A DNA stretch of 64,000 nucleotides from Isoperla grammatica (lineage: Eukaryota; Arthropoda; Insecta; Plecoptera; Perlodidae): positions 83,185,406 through 83,249,405 of the forward strand of contig OX246737.1 in NCBI GenBank assembly GCA_945910005.1, read 5' to 3'. Below, in pieces: positions 11,979-24,847 of this stretch (the first letter of the stretch is position 1; each line of letters opens with the position of its first letter). The notes under the pieces were generated by a model that saw only the letters and a program-made list of their open reading frames with translations, did no database searches and was not told the DNA's origin. Position numbers and translations under genes: made by a program.

Positions 11979-12934
11979 AAGGATAGTCAAGTGAAAAACT
12001 AAAAAATCACCAACGTCATAAGTGCATGTAACTCAGTTATGTGTAAAATACAATTGATATAGGTTGCTTCAACGGAAGAAAAAAATAGTGAACATTTAGC
12101 TATTCTACTAGATTCCCTTCGCTAGCTCTGCTACATTTTTCTTCTAAAGCGTAGTACAGCTGTATCGGTTCTGAGAACGCTAGCGCCTTCCCGATAGACA
12201 GAGCACTTACTGTGTTAGATTTTTTTTTTGTAAAAAATTTAGCCTACTTTTAATTTTAATCTTATCTTTATTCAATTTTATATTATTTGTATACCGCGTA
12301 CCGTTATTTCTATGTAGTGTGCATTTAATTTAGCATTAGTATAACTAATAATATATATAGAACGGTATGTTACCCATTAGTTATGTAATATAAACCTGAA
12401 CCGCCACGAACACTTGTTTATTTGTTCAGGTATTTTCCATTGTATGAAAACAAATATAATTATACATCAAACTTGTAAAAAAAAGGAAAAATAAAAATAA
12501 TAATAAATAAAAATAATAATAACTAATAAGTCCAACCACAACACTCGGCGACCGAGATCAGTGAGGCTCAAAACAGATTGCAACTTTTCTACTCATCAAA
12601 TCACAAACAAACTGATTGCAGGGTATTTACACACGTTCGTATTAAGAAGCATAATATTGGTAAAGAAACCATGCACATTTAGACTTTGGTAAATTTTGGT
12701 AAGTGCCCTATTTTAGCATGGTTTTACTATATCCAGGCATTTTTTTTTTTTGTATGGGAATTACCATGAGAAACGCTGCTCGGTGCAACTTGGTAGCACC
12801 AAACCCAAAAAACGCGTTTTGTTTGATTTTTTAACCGCCTGGTTTTAAAGTATAATATCTTTTAGTCATGTCCCATATTTGAGGGTGAACATTATACAAA
12901 TGGTAGTTTTTTAGTTTTTCACTTGACTATCCCT
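11979..12934. mobile_element. Non-autonomous DNA transposon with about 28-bp terminal inverted repeats (956 bp)
   Basis: GGATAGTCAAGTGAAAAACT and the following AAAAAA at the left end are mirrored by TTTTTTAGTTTTTCACTTGA followed by CTATCC at the right end (12907-12934). The right end is followed by TTAA (12935-12938); the left end is preceded by TTGA, so a TTAA target with one mutated copy is possible. There is no transposase-length frame inside. The superfamily is uncertain. Confidence 0.8.
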
Positions 12935-12938
12935 TTAA

Positions 12939-13429
12939 TAGTAGCCCTCATTTTGAAGCTTGATATACATTTCTTAACAAGCCCATCATACCAGGCCGTT
13001 TACATAGATATCTAAATGACCAATGAATAAAATCTTGTAAATTTAAGTTTTGTCAACTTTCAGCCGTCCACTGGCCTTCCTAGAGTTATGGTATGCCTTC
13101 GTATAGCCGTCGTCTCAATCGCGCATGAGGCTCGGTCGTAAAGCAGATACGATGGCGCATACCGGTAGGCCTACTACCGCAGGCGCTCCACAGAACTTGA
13201 AATTATTAATTACGTAAAGCTACGAACGGGTTTGCTTGTAATAATTCCAACGTCAAGTGTAGCAGGCAAACACAGGCAGTACAATACTGTTTAAAGATCG
13301 GTTTAACCAAGCTATCAGCGCTGCGGCTTGTTAAATGTTTGAATCTCGACATTAACCCCTTGAGCGGTTCCGCCCACAACCAGGTTTGGCATGTAAACTA
13401 TTTGGGGGCGCGAATAATGCTTCTCCTCA
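12939..13429. other. Unique DNA before the 87-bp array
   Basis: No gene recognised. A weak inverted repeat, GGTATGCCTTCGTAT near 13090 against ATACGATGGCGCATACC near 13147, is present. Confidence 0.45.
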
Positions 13430-16400
13430 CCGACATTGCTCTGGAGTTACGATCAAGCGGTGCATGTCACGTGTGACTGGTGTGACCTTGTCGCAGGGTC
13501 ATGGACGCGACGTGTCCCGACATTGCCCTGGAGTTACGATCAAGCGGTGCATGTCACGTGTGACTGGTGTGACCTTGTCGCAGGGTCATGGACGCGAGGT
13601 GTCCCGACATTGCCCTGGAGTCACGATCAAGCGGTGTATGTCACGTGTGACCTTGTCCCAGGGTCATGGACGCGAGGTGTCCCGACATTGCCCTGGAGTT
13701 ACGATCAAGCGGTGCATGTCACGTGTGACTGGTGTGACCTTGTCGCAGGGTCATGGACGCGAGGTGTCCCGACATTGCTCTGGAGTTACGATCAAGCGGT
13801 GCATGTCACGTGTGACTGGTGTGACCTTGTCGCAGGGTCATGGACGCGAGGTGTCCCGACATTGCCCTGGAGTTACAATCAAGCGGTGCATGTCACGTGT
13901 GACTGGTGTGACCTTGTCCCAGGGTCATGGACGCGAGGTGTCCCGACATTGCCCTGGAGTTACAATCAAGCGGTGCATGTCACGTGTGACTGGTGTGACC
14001 TTGTCCCAGGGTCATGGACGCGAGGTGTCCCGACATTGCTCTGGAGTTACGATCAAGCGGTGCATGTCACGTGTGACTGGTGTGACCTTGTCGCAGGGTC
14101 ATGGACGCGAGGTGTCCCGACATTGCCCTGGAGTTACGATCAAGCGGTGCATGTCACGTGTGACTGGTGTGACCTTGTCGCAGTGTCATGGACGCGAGGT
14201 GTCCCGACATTGCTCTGGAGTTACGATCAAGCAGTGCATGTCACGTGTGACTGGTGTGACCTTGTCCCAGGGTCATGGACGCGAGGTGTCCCGACATTGC
14301 CCTGGAGTTACGATCAAGCGGTGCATGTCACGTGTGACTGGTGTGACCTTGTCGCAGGGTCATGGACGCGAGGTGTCCCGACATTGCCCTGGAGTTACGA
14401 TCAAGCGGTGCATGTCACGTGTGACTGGTGTGACCTTGTCGCAGGGTCATGGACGCGAGGTGTCCCGACATTGCCCTGGAGTTACGATCAAGCGGTGCAT
14501 GTCACGTGTGACTGGTGTGACCTTGTCGCAGGGTCATGGACGCGAGGTGTCCCGACATTGCCCTGGAGTTACGATCAAGCGGTGCATGTCACGTGTGACT
14601 GGTGTGACCTTGTCCCAGGGTCATGGACGCGAGGTGTCCCGACATTGCTCTGGAGTTACGATCAAGCGGTGCATGTCACGTGTGACTGGTGTGACCTTGT
14701 CGCAGGGTCATGGACGCGAGGTGTCCCGACATTGCTCTGGAGTTACGATCAAGCGGTGCATGTCACGTGTGACTGGTGTGACCTTGTCGCAGGGTCATGG
14801 ACGCGAGGTGTCCCGACATTGCCCTGGAGTTACGATCAAGCGGTGCATGTCACGTGTGACTGGTGTGACCTTGTCGCAGGGTCATGGACGCGAGGTGTCC
14901 CGACATTGCCCTGGAGTTACAATCAAGCGGTGCATGTCACGTGTGACTGGTGTGACCTTGTCGCAGGGTCATGGACGCGAGGTGTCCCGACATTGCTCTG
15001 GAGTTACGATCAAGCGGTGCATGTCACGTGTGACTGGTGTGACCTTGTCGCAGGGTCATGGACGCGAGGTGTCCCGACATTGCCCTGGAGTTACGATCAA
15101 GCGGTGCATGTCACGTGTGACTGGTGTGACCTTGTCGAGGGTCATGGACGCGAGGTGTCCCGACATTGCTCTGGAGTTACGATCAAGCGGTGCATGTCAC
15201 GTGTGACTGGTGTGACCTTGTCGAGGGTCATGGACGCGAGGTGTCCCGACATTGCTCTGGAGTTACGATCAAGCGGTGCATGTCACGTGTGACTGGTGTG
15301 ACCTTGTCGCAGAGTCATGGACGCGAGGTGTCCCGACATTGCTCTGGAGTTACGATCAAGCGGTGCATGTCACGTGTGACTGGTGTGACCTTGTCGCAGA
15401 GTCATGGACGCGAGGTGTCCCGACATTGCCCTGGAGTTACGATCAAGCGGTGCATGTCACGTGTGACTGGTGTGACCTTGTCGCAGGGTCATGGACGCGA
15501 GGTGTCCCGACATTGCCCTGGAGTTACGATCAAGCGGTGCATGTCACGTGTGACATGGTGTGACCTTGTCGCAGGGTCATGGACGCGAGGTGTCCCGACA
15601 TTGCCCTGGAGTTACGATCAAGCGGTGCATGTCACGTGTGACTGGTGTGACCTTGTCGCAGTGTCATGGACGCGAGGTGTCCCGACATTGCTCTGGAGTT
15701 ACGATCAAGCAGTGCATGTCACGTGTGACTGGTGTGACCTTGTCCCAGGGTCATGGACGCGAGGTGTCCCGACATTGCCCTGGAGTTACGATCAAGCGGT
15801 GCATGTCACGTGTGACTGGTGTGACCTTGTCGCAGGGTCATGGACGCGAGGTGTCCCGACATTGCCCTGGAGTCACGATCAAGCGGTGTATGTCACGTGT
15901 GACCTTGTCCCAGGGTCATGGACGCGAGGTGTCCCGACATTGCCCTGGAGTTACGATCAAGCGGTGCATGTCACGTGTGACTGGTGTGACCTTGTCGCAG
16001 GGTCATGGACGCGAGGTGTCCCGACATTGCTCTGGAGTTACGATCAAGCGGTGCATGTCACGTGTGACTGGTGTGACCTTGTCGCAGGGTCATGGACGCG
16101 AGGTGTCCCGACATTGCCCTGGAGTTACAATCAAGCGGTGCATGTCACGTGTGACTGGTGTGACCTTGTCCCAGGGTCATGGACGCGAGGTGTCCCGACA
16201 TTGCCCTGGAGTTACAATCAAGCGGTGCATGTCACGTGTGACTGGTGTGACCTTGTCCCAGGGTCATGGACGCGAGGTGTCCCGACATTGCTCTGGAGTT
16301 ACGATCAAGCGGTGCATGTCACGTGTGACTGGTGTGACCTTGTCGCAGGGTCATGGACGCGAGGTGTCCCGACATTGCCCTGGAGTTACGATCAAGCGGT

Positions 16401-19400
16401 GCATGTCACGTGTGACTGGTGTGACCTTGTCGCAGTGTCATGGACGCGAGGTGTCCCGACATTGCTCTGGAGTTACGATCAAGCAGTGCATGTCACGTGT
16501 GACTGGTGTGACCTTGTCCCAGGGTCATGGACGCGAGGTGTCCCGACATTGCCCTGGAGTTACGATCAAGCGGTGCATGTCACGTGTGACTGGTGTGACC
16601 TTGTCGCAGGGTCATGGACGCGAGGTGTCCCGACATTGCCCTGGAGTTACGATCAAGCGGTGCATGTCACGTGTGACTGGTGTGACCTTGTCGCAGGGTC
16701 ATGGACGCGAGGTGTCCCGACATTGCCCTGGAGTTACGATCAAGCGGTGCATGTCACGTGTGACTGGTGTGACCTTGTCGCAGGGTCATGGACGCGAGGT
16801 GTCCCGACATTGCCCTGGAGTTACGATCAAGCGGTGCATGTCACGTGTGACTGGTGTGACCTTGTCCCAGGGTCATGGACGCGAGGTGTCCCGACATTGC
16901 TCTGGAGTTACGATCAAGCGGTGCATGTCACGTGTGACTGGTGTGACCTTGTCGCAGGGTCATGGACGCGAGGTGTCCCGACATTGCTCTGGAGTTACGA
17001 TCAAGCGGTGCATGTCACGTGTGACTGGTGTGACCTTGTCGCAGGGTCATGGACGCGAGGTGTCCCGACATTGCCCTGGAGTTACGATCAAGCGGTGCAT
17101 GTCACGTGTGACTGGTGTGACCTTGTCGCAGGGTCATGGACGCGAGGTGTCCCGACATTGCCCTGGAGTTACAATCAAGCGGTGCATGTCACGTGTGACT
17201 GGTGTGACCTTGTCGCAGGGTCATGGACGCGAGGTGTCCCGACATTGCTCTGGAGTTACGATCAAGCGGTGCATGTCACGTGTGACTGGTGTGACCTTGT
17301 CGCAGGGTCATGGACGCGAGGTGTCCCGACATTGCCCTGGAGTTACGATCAAGCGGTGCATGTCACGTGTGACTGGTGTGACCTTGTCGAGGGTCATGGA
17401 CGCGAGGTGTCCCGACATTGCTCTGGAGTTACGATCAAGCGGTGCATGTCACGTGTGACTGGTGTGACCTTGTCGAGGGTCATGGACGCGAGGTGTCCCG
17501 ACATTGCTCTGGAGTTACGATCAAGCGGTGCATGTCACGTGTGACTGGTGTGACCTTGTCGCAGAGTCATGGACGCGAGGTGTCCCGACATTGCTCTGGA
17601 GTTACGATCAAGCGGTGCATGTCACGTGTGACTGGTGTGACCTTGTCGCAGAGTCATGGACGCGAGGTGTCCCGACATTGCCCTGGAGTTACGATCAAGC
17701 GGTGCATGTCACGTGTGACTGGTGTGACCTTGTCGCAGGGTCATGGACGCGAGGTGTCCCGACATTGCCCTGGAGTTACGATCAAGCGGTGCATGTCACG
17801 TGTGACATGGTGTGACCTTGTCGCAGGGTCATGGACGCGAGGTGTCCCGACATTGCCCTGGAGTTACGATCAAGCGGTGCATGTCACGTGTGACTGGTGT
17901 GACCTTGTCGCAGTGTCATGGACGCGAGGTGTCCCGACATTGCTCTGGAGTTACGATCAAGCAGTGCATGTCACGTGTGACTGGTGTGACCTTGTCCCAG
18001 GGTCATGGACGCGAGGTGTCCCGACATTGCCCTGGAGTTACGATCAAGCGGTGCATGTCACGTGTGACTGGTGTGACCTTGTCGCAGGGTCATGGACGCG
18101 AGGTGTCCCGACATTGCCCTGGAGTTACGATCAAGCGGTGCATGTCACGTGTGACTGGTGTGACCTTGTCGCAGGGTCATGGACGCGAGGTGTCCCGACA
18201 TTGCCCTGGAGTTACGATCAAGCGGTGCATGTCACGTGTGACTGGTGTGACCTTGTCGCAGGGTCATGGACGCGAGGTGTCCCGACATTGCTCTGGAGTT
18301 ACGATCAAGCGGTGCATGTCACGTGTGACTGGTGTGACCTTGTCGCAGGGTCATGGACGCGAGGTGTCCCGACATTGCTCTGGAGTTACGATCAAGCGGT
18401 GCATGTCACGTGTGACTGGTGTGACTTTTTCGCAGGGTCATGGACGCGAGGTGTCCCGACATTGCCCTGGAGTTACGATCAAGCGGTGCATGTCACGTGT
18501 GACTGGTTTGACCTTGTCGCAGGGTCATGGACGCGAGGTGTCCCGACATTGCCCTGGAGTTACAATCAAGCGGTGCATGTCACGTGTGACTGGTGTGACC
18601 TTGTCGCAGGGTCATGGACGCGAGGTGTCCCGACATTGCTCTGGAGTTACGATCAAGCGGTGCATGTCACGTGTGACTGGTGTGACCTTGTCGCAGGGTC
18701 ATGGACGCGAGGTGTCCCGACATTGCCCTGGAGTTACGATCAAGCGGTGCATGTCACGTGTGACTGGTGTGACCTTGTCGAGGGTCATGGACGCGAGGTG
18801 TCCCGACATTGCTCTGGAGTTACGATCAAGCGGTGCATGTCACGTGTGACTGGTGTGACCTTGTCGAGGGTCATGGACGCGAGGTGTCCCGACATTGCTC
18901 TGGAGTTACGATCAAGCGGTGCATGTCACGTGTGACTGGTGTGACCTTGTCGCAGGGTCATGGACGCGAGGTGTCCCGACATTGCCCTGGAGTTACGATC
19001 AAGCGGTGCATGTCACGTGTGACTGGTGTGACCTTGTCGCAGGGTCATGGACGCGAGGTGTCCCGACATTGCCCTGGAGTTACGATCAAGCGGTGCATGT
19101 CACGTGTGACTGGTGTGACCTTGTCGCAGGGTCATGGACGCGAGGTGTCCCGACATTGCTCTGGAGTTACGATCAAGCGGTGCATGTCACGTGTGACTGG
19201 TGTGACCTTGTCGCAGGGTCATGGACGCGAGGTGTCCCGACATTGCTCTGGAGTTACGATCAAGCGGTGCATGTCACGTGTGACTGGTGTGACTTTGTCG
19301 CAGGGTCATGGACGCGAGGTGTCCCGACATTGCCCTGGAGTCACGATCAAGCGGTGCATGTCACGTGTGACTGGTGTGACCTTGTCGCAGGGTCATGGAC

Positions 19401-20915
19401 GCGAGGTGTCCCGACATTGCTCTGGAGTTACGATCAAGCGGTGCATGTCACGTGTGACTGGTTTGACCTTGTCGCAGGGTCATGGACGCGAGGTGTCCCG
19501 ACATTGCCCTGGAGTTACAATCAAGCGGTGCATGTCACGTGTGACTGGTGTGACCTTGTCGCAGGGTCATGGACGCGAGGTGTCCCGACATTGCTCTGGA
19601 GTTACGATCAAGCGGTGCATGTCACGTGTGACTGGTGTGACCTTGTCGCAGGGTCATGGACGCGAGGTGTCCCGACATTGCCCTGGAGTTACGATCAAGC
19701 GGTGCATGTCACGTGTGACTGGTGTGACCTTTTCGAGGGTCATGGACGCGAGGTGTCCCGACATTGCTCTGGAGTTACGATCAAGCGGTGCATGTCACGT
19801 GTGACTGGTGTGACCTTGTCGAGGGTCATGGACGCGAGGTGTCCCGACATTGCTCTGGAGTTACGATCAAGCGGTGCATGTCACGTTTGACTGGTGTGAC
19901 CTTGTCGCAGAGTCATGGACGCGAGGTGTCCCGACATTGCTCTGGAGTTACGATCAAGCGGTGCATGTCACGTGTGACTGGTGTGACCTTGTCGCAGAGT
20001 CATGGACGCGAGGTGTCCCGACATTGCCCTGGAGTTCGATCAAGCGGTGCATGTCACGTGTGACTGGTGTGACCTTGTCGCAGGGTCATGGACGCGAGGT
20101 GTCCCGACATTGCCCTGGAGTTACGATCAAGCGGTGCATGTCACGTGTGACATGGTGTGACCTTGTCGCAGGGTCATGGACGCGAGGTGTCCCGACATTG
20201 CCCTGGAGTTACGATCAAGCGGTGCATGTCACGTGTGACTGGTGTGACCTTGTCGCAGGGTCATGGACGCGAGGTGTCCCGACATTGCCCTGGAGTTACG
20301 ATCAAGCGGTGCATGTCACGTGTGACTGGTGTGACCTTGTCGCAGTGTCATGGACGCGAGGTGTCCCGACATTGCTCTGGAGTTACGATCAAGCAGTGCA
20401 TGTCACGTTGACTGGTGTGACCTTGTCCCAGGGTCATGGACGCGAGGTGTCCCGACATTGCCCTGGAGTTACGATCAAGCGGTGCATGTCACGTGTGACT
20501 GGTGTGACCTTGTCGCAGGGTCATGGACGCGAGGTGTCCCGACATTGCCCTGGAGTTACGATCAAGCGGTGCATGTCACGTGTGACTGGTGTGACCTTGT
20601 CGCAGGGTCATGGACGCGAGGTGTCCCGACATTGCTCTGGAGTTACGATCAAGCGGTGCATGTCACGTGTGACTGGTGTGACCTTGTCGCAGGGTCATGG
20701 ACGCGAGGTGTCCCGACATTGCCCTGGAGTTACGATCAAGCGGTGCATGTCACGTGTGACTGGTGTGACCTTGTCGCAGGGTCATGGACGCGAGGTGTCC
20801 CGACATTGCTCTGGAGTTACGATCAAGCGGTGCATGTCACGTGTGACTGGTGTGACCTTGTCGCAGGGTCATGGACGCGAGGTGTCCCGACATTGCTCTG
20901 GAGTTACGATCAAGC
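13430..20915. repeat. 87-bp satellite-like array, about 86 copies, with higher-order structure
   Basis: Units such as TGGAGTTACGATCAAGCGGT, ATGTCACGTGTGACTGGTGT and GTCATGGACGCGAGGTGTCC recur every 87 bp. Variable sites include TGCTCTGG/TGCCCTGG, TTACGATC/TTACAATC and GTCGCAGG/GTCCCAGG. Rare indel units act as landmarks: a 9-bp deletion at 13621-13660 and 15873-15912; single-base losses (GTCGAGGG) near 15136, 15222, 17388 and 17474; a single-base gain (GACATGGTG) near 15553, 17805 and 20150. Landmarks recur at 2,252 bp, equal to 26 units minus 10 bases. Because 87 is divisible by three, two plus-strand frames stay open for hundreds of codons and switch at the single-base indels. I regard them as non-coding. 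Each unit contains GTCACGTG. Confidence 0.98.
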
Positions 20916-21147
20916 TACTGATCTAATTTGGTGAATGGAATCAGTTGTTCTCATCAAAGAACTAAAGACCAGAAGTCTCATGATCAACACTTAGCCACGA
21001 GCAACATGCAGCATGAAAATTATTATTATTTACGAAACACGTGATTTGAAATATTATGTTTTATTGAGCTCAAGACAAACGAAAAGGGTCAAAATGGCTC
21101 ATGGGCTGAGCTGTCGACTGCCAGTGAGTCCAGAGCCCTACGAGCCG
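20916..21147. other. Unique flank of the 87-bp array
   Basis: The array stops abruptly at 20915 and unique sequence begins with CTACTGATC. No gene is seen. Confidence 0.5.
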
Positions 21148-21353
21148 GTTCACATAAATGACTTTTGACTATTGACTATTGAGTAACGAATTGAAAATAT
21201 CTCGATTCCTTGGTCAATCTTAGTCACAGCCAATGAGCGCGCAGAACTCTCGCTCGCAGCCAATGAAAGGAATCTTGTTAGTTTTGTGGCTTGACTAGAA
21301 ATAATCACGGTGGAGTTGTAGTAAATAGTCAATCAATAGTCATTTATGTGAAC
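21148..21353. mobile_element. MITE of about 206 bp
   Basis: The left end GTTCACATAAATGAC is matched by GTCATTTATGTGAAC at the right end, a perfect 15-bp terminal inverted repeat; TTGACTATT-type sequence extends the match. The interior holds two CAGCCAATGA motifs about 35 bp apart. Target duplication is not clear. Confidence 0.8.
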
Positions 21354-22410
21354 ACGACTTACTGGGAGCACCTCACAAGAGGCGTCCCCTCACTACATAA
21401 TCCGTGACGACAACACCTTGCAAGTTAGCGTGTGGGACCTATCCTGGAGCTTCACTCGTTATTATTTGTTTGTGTTTATTTTATTTATAGCTAATGTTTA
21501 TCCTGACTAAATCTGCGGCTTTCATATTATCGCATCACAATGTCCATAAGACTGGTAAGCTTTGACGTGTGAAACATTGTTACACAAATACGATTATGCC
21601 AAAAAAGAACGTACATTTGTACGGGAATTCTACTGTCATAGTTAAAATATAATATCCCCACGTGCTCATTCACAGTAAGTTAGAAGTTTGGCCTTGACTC
21701 ATCGGATTTCTTGCGTTCAATAGTGTGAAATGTGAATGCTCCTCGGATTTAAACTAAAAGCTGTGTATAATAAAACATTGAAATCAATGCCCCTTCCCTC
21801 TAGGCAATATTTCTCTACAAATCAGTGAACAATAACGTGTTTCGAGTTCTTTGCAGACCCGTTTGTTTTCTTTTCAGCACCCCTACGAGTGTAAATATTT
21901 ACTGTGTTCTCTCCAGGCATTACCAAATTTAAAGTTGAACCTGCGTCGAACGCAGAGTGATCTAGAACGAATTCCATTTCAAGATTACACAAATTGTCGT
22001 TTTCTTCAATCTATTTGGTTATGTGTTGAACAATTCCGTGCGTTCTGGTTGGTCTACAAGGAATTGTCCTTCGAGTCAACGCCAGCACTGTCAATATTTT
22101 TATCCAATGCAGCCGGTTAACACTTGTTCATCTTGTGATTGTAATGGAGCGAATGTCCCTGAATGGTTTGTAGGACTAAACCCTATAGATTCGCCTTCTG
22201 GCTGACGGACATAAGTTAGGATGTCCCGTGTTATCCCGTAGATCAGTGGCGTACGCAGGAATATATTTCGGGGCGGTCTGCTTAGAGTATAATATAACTG
22301 TAAATAGGTGCTCAAGAGACGACACAATAGAGTCTGTGGGGGGGGGGGGATATCCCCCACAATAGCGCCGCAGACAATTCTTTTTTTAATCCGTATTTTT
22401 GAAATGGTCT
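21354..22410. other. No gene recognised; short protein-like open frame
   Basis: A plus-strand frame at 21851-22120 contains residues such as VEQFRAFWLVYKELSFES, but I recognise no family and find no supporting splice sites. The rest is unique non-coding DNA with a nine-base G run at about 22339. Confidence 0.4.
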
Positions 22411-23030
22411 TAGGCCCGGTCTCATAACACCCGGCTAAACATCGTTAGCACCGGTCTAAATTTATCCTCGGGCTCAAATTTAGGCCGGTGTTAAACTGTG
22501 GACGGGTATTATGAACTGAATTTGTCCCACCGCTAAGCTCGCTGTGGTTTAATATTTTTCCATCAGTGTTGAGACGTATCTCGCATTGGAGTCAACACAG
22601 GCGGTGGGATTCAAAAAAAAAACGTATGTCACATACATATTGGTTTTTTTTTTTACTAAAAAAGTGATGTTTGTCAAATTACTCAATAGAAAATAGCCAG
22701 AAATTAGTGTGAATTGTATAGAGAAACACTATGGGGGTAGGCGCATTTACTACTTACTATGCCACAGGTCAATTTATGTATTAAAATAACGTATTAACCG
22801 TTTGTCATTGGAATCACTGTCAGTGATAGCCAACGACGCCATATTTAATAAAGATGTCAACAACGTTAGCCAGTGCTTAAATTTAGCCGGGGCATCGACG
22901 AGCGGCCAGGAAATTAAGCCATGGCTAACTTTTGGACCACCGCTATATGAGTGTTAGCCGGGCGTTTTAAGACCCATTTTCAACTTTAGCCCTGGGCTAA
23001 ACGTTTAGCCGGGCATGGTGTGTTTTAGAA
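22411..23030. mobile_element. Palindromic DNA element of about 620 bp with TTTAGCCGGG-type inverted ends
   Basis: The left end contains CACCCGGCTAAAC (about 22428-22440) and the right end GTTTAGCCGGG (about 23003-23013), with further TTAGCC/GGCTAA pairs on both sides. The interior has poly-A and poly-T runs and no open frame. The left terminus GGCCCGGTCTCATAA resembles the GGGCC-type ends of some Harbinger-like MITEs; the right terminus lacks it, so it may be truncated. Confidence 0.6.
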
Positions 23031-24117
23031 GAAGGTAAGGTGCTTTGCTGAACGGGATACGGGTTATAACGGTGCCAAATACGACTTCCAAATAAATTTA
23101 CAGTCAATATTATATAAAATTACTATATTGTTCCAACTTATACAATTTCACTTATACTGGGGTGTTCCCCAACTAAACAAATAGATAAATTAATACGTAA
23201 ATCTATTTAATTATTTGCATTACTTTAGATGATTTGCAGATTAAAATTAAAGCCGCCCTCCCCATATTCTGGATACGTCACAGTCGTAGAGACCAACACT
23301 GCTTGCCACCCCTCATTAAGGTCATCGTGACAGAGCGTGACACATATTGTTATTTTAAAATAGAATAGCGCTCACATAATTTGTTTTCTCCGTGTATCAG
23401 TAATTTGAACCATGCGCGACGCAGTAATGGCGCAGACGACCCATCACATTACTTTGCAATTGGTCCACCTTTCCCGAGGGATATAAATGTCATTTCAACA
23501 ATTCATACAAACAGAGCCATATGAAGCCATAGATGCACATTGTTATTATGCTGAGCTATGTGTGCACATTTTAACAATGGTTTAAAAAAGCCAGTGAATA
23601 TATACATGAGTTTGGTCACTGACAATGTCACTCACGTCAAGGGAATCCTCTCAACTCTATTACAAACTCTGTTACAAATCTCACCACGTAACTTATCAGT
23701 TATTATTCCAAAGTTAATTTGCTTAATGGACAATATCCACGTGACACTATGACGTTCAAACACAAAACATATGCTATCGATAAGTAAGTTGCATTAAATC
23801 TAGCTTTTCTCAAATATTTTAATACATATGATTACAACATACTGAAACTATTTCACTCTGTTGTAACGCACTGTTGGTTCACCGCTGTAAACAAAAGGTA
23901 TATTTAAAGGTAGAGTTGAAATACTTGCTAATCGTCTGTGCAGTTTTCACTATTACTTGTCAGAACACTTATAAACATTATCCAAAAATGAATTGAAATA
24001 TCATTAGACTGCAATTAAACTGATAAAGAGCAATATATATATATATACCGTATAAACATGTTTCTTGAGAAAGTTATCGTAAAGAAATGAAATCAATATA
24101 CATATTGTTTCTATTGG
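23031..24117. other. AT-rich non-coding DNA
   Basis: No coding sequence recognised. A short (AT)n run lies at 24031-24046, just before the 20-bp array. Confidence 0.5.
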
Positions 24118-24825
24118 TATAGAGTGCACATAACCTTTATAGAGTGCACATAACCTTTATAGAGTGCACATCACTTTATAGAGTGCACATAACCTTTATA
24201 GAGTGCACATAACCTTTATAGAGTGCACATCACTTTTATAGAGTGCACATCACCTTTATAGAGTGCACATCACTTTTATAGAGTGCACATCACTTTTATA
24301 GAGTGCACATCACTTTTATAGAGTGCACATAACCTTTATAGAGTGCACATAACCTTTATAGAGTGCACATCACTTTTATAGAGTGCACATCACCTTTATA
24401 GAGTGCACATCACTTTTATAGAGTGCACATCACTTTTATAGAGTGCACATAACCTTAATAGAGTGCACATCACCTTTATAGAGTGCACATCACCTTTATA
24501 GAGTGCACATAACCTTTATAGAGTGCACATCACCTTTATAGAGTGCACATAACCTTTATAGAGTGCACATCACCTATATAGAGTGCACATAACCTTTATA
24601 GAGTGCACATCACCTTTATAGAGTGCACATCACTTTATAGAGTGCACATAACCTTTATAGAGTGCACATCACCTTTATAGAGTGCACATCACCTTTATAG
24701 AGTGCACATAACCTTTATAGAGTGCACATCACCTTTATAGAGTGCACATCACCTTTATAGAGTGCACATAACCTTTATAGAGTGCACATAACCTTTATAG
24801 AGTGCACATCACCTTTATAGAGTGT
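24118..24825. repeat. 20-bp tandem array, about 35 copies
   Basis: The unit is TATAGAGTGCACATAACCTT, with CACCTT or CACTTT replacing AACCTT in an irregular order. Each unit carries the palindrome GTGCAC. Three units are a base shorter or carry a point change. It abuts the next array. Confidence 0.98.
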
Positions 24826-24847
24826 AGTATGGCAGTACAGCAGTATA

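Noticed and set aside
13386..20934. Open frames of 331-792 codons with 29-residue repeats
   Set aside because: The period is 87 bp, so frames persist automatically. Two frames are open at once, one-base indels swap them, and no known repeat-protein pattern is present.
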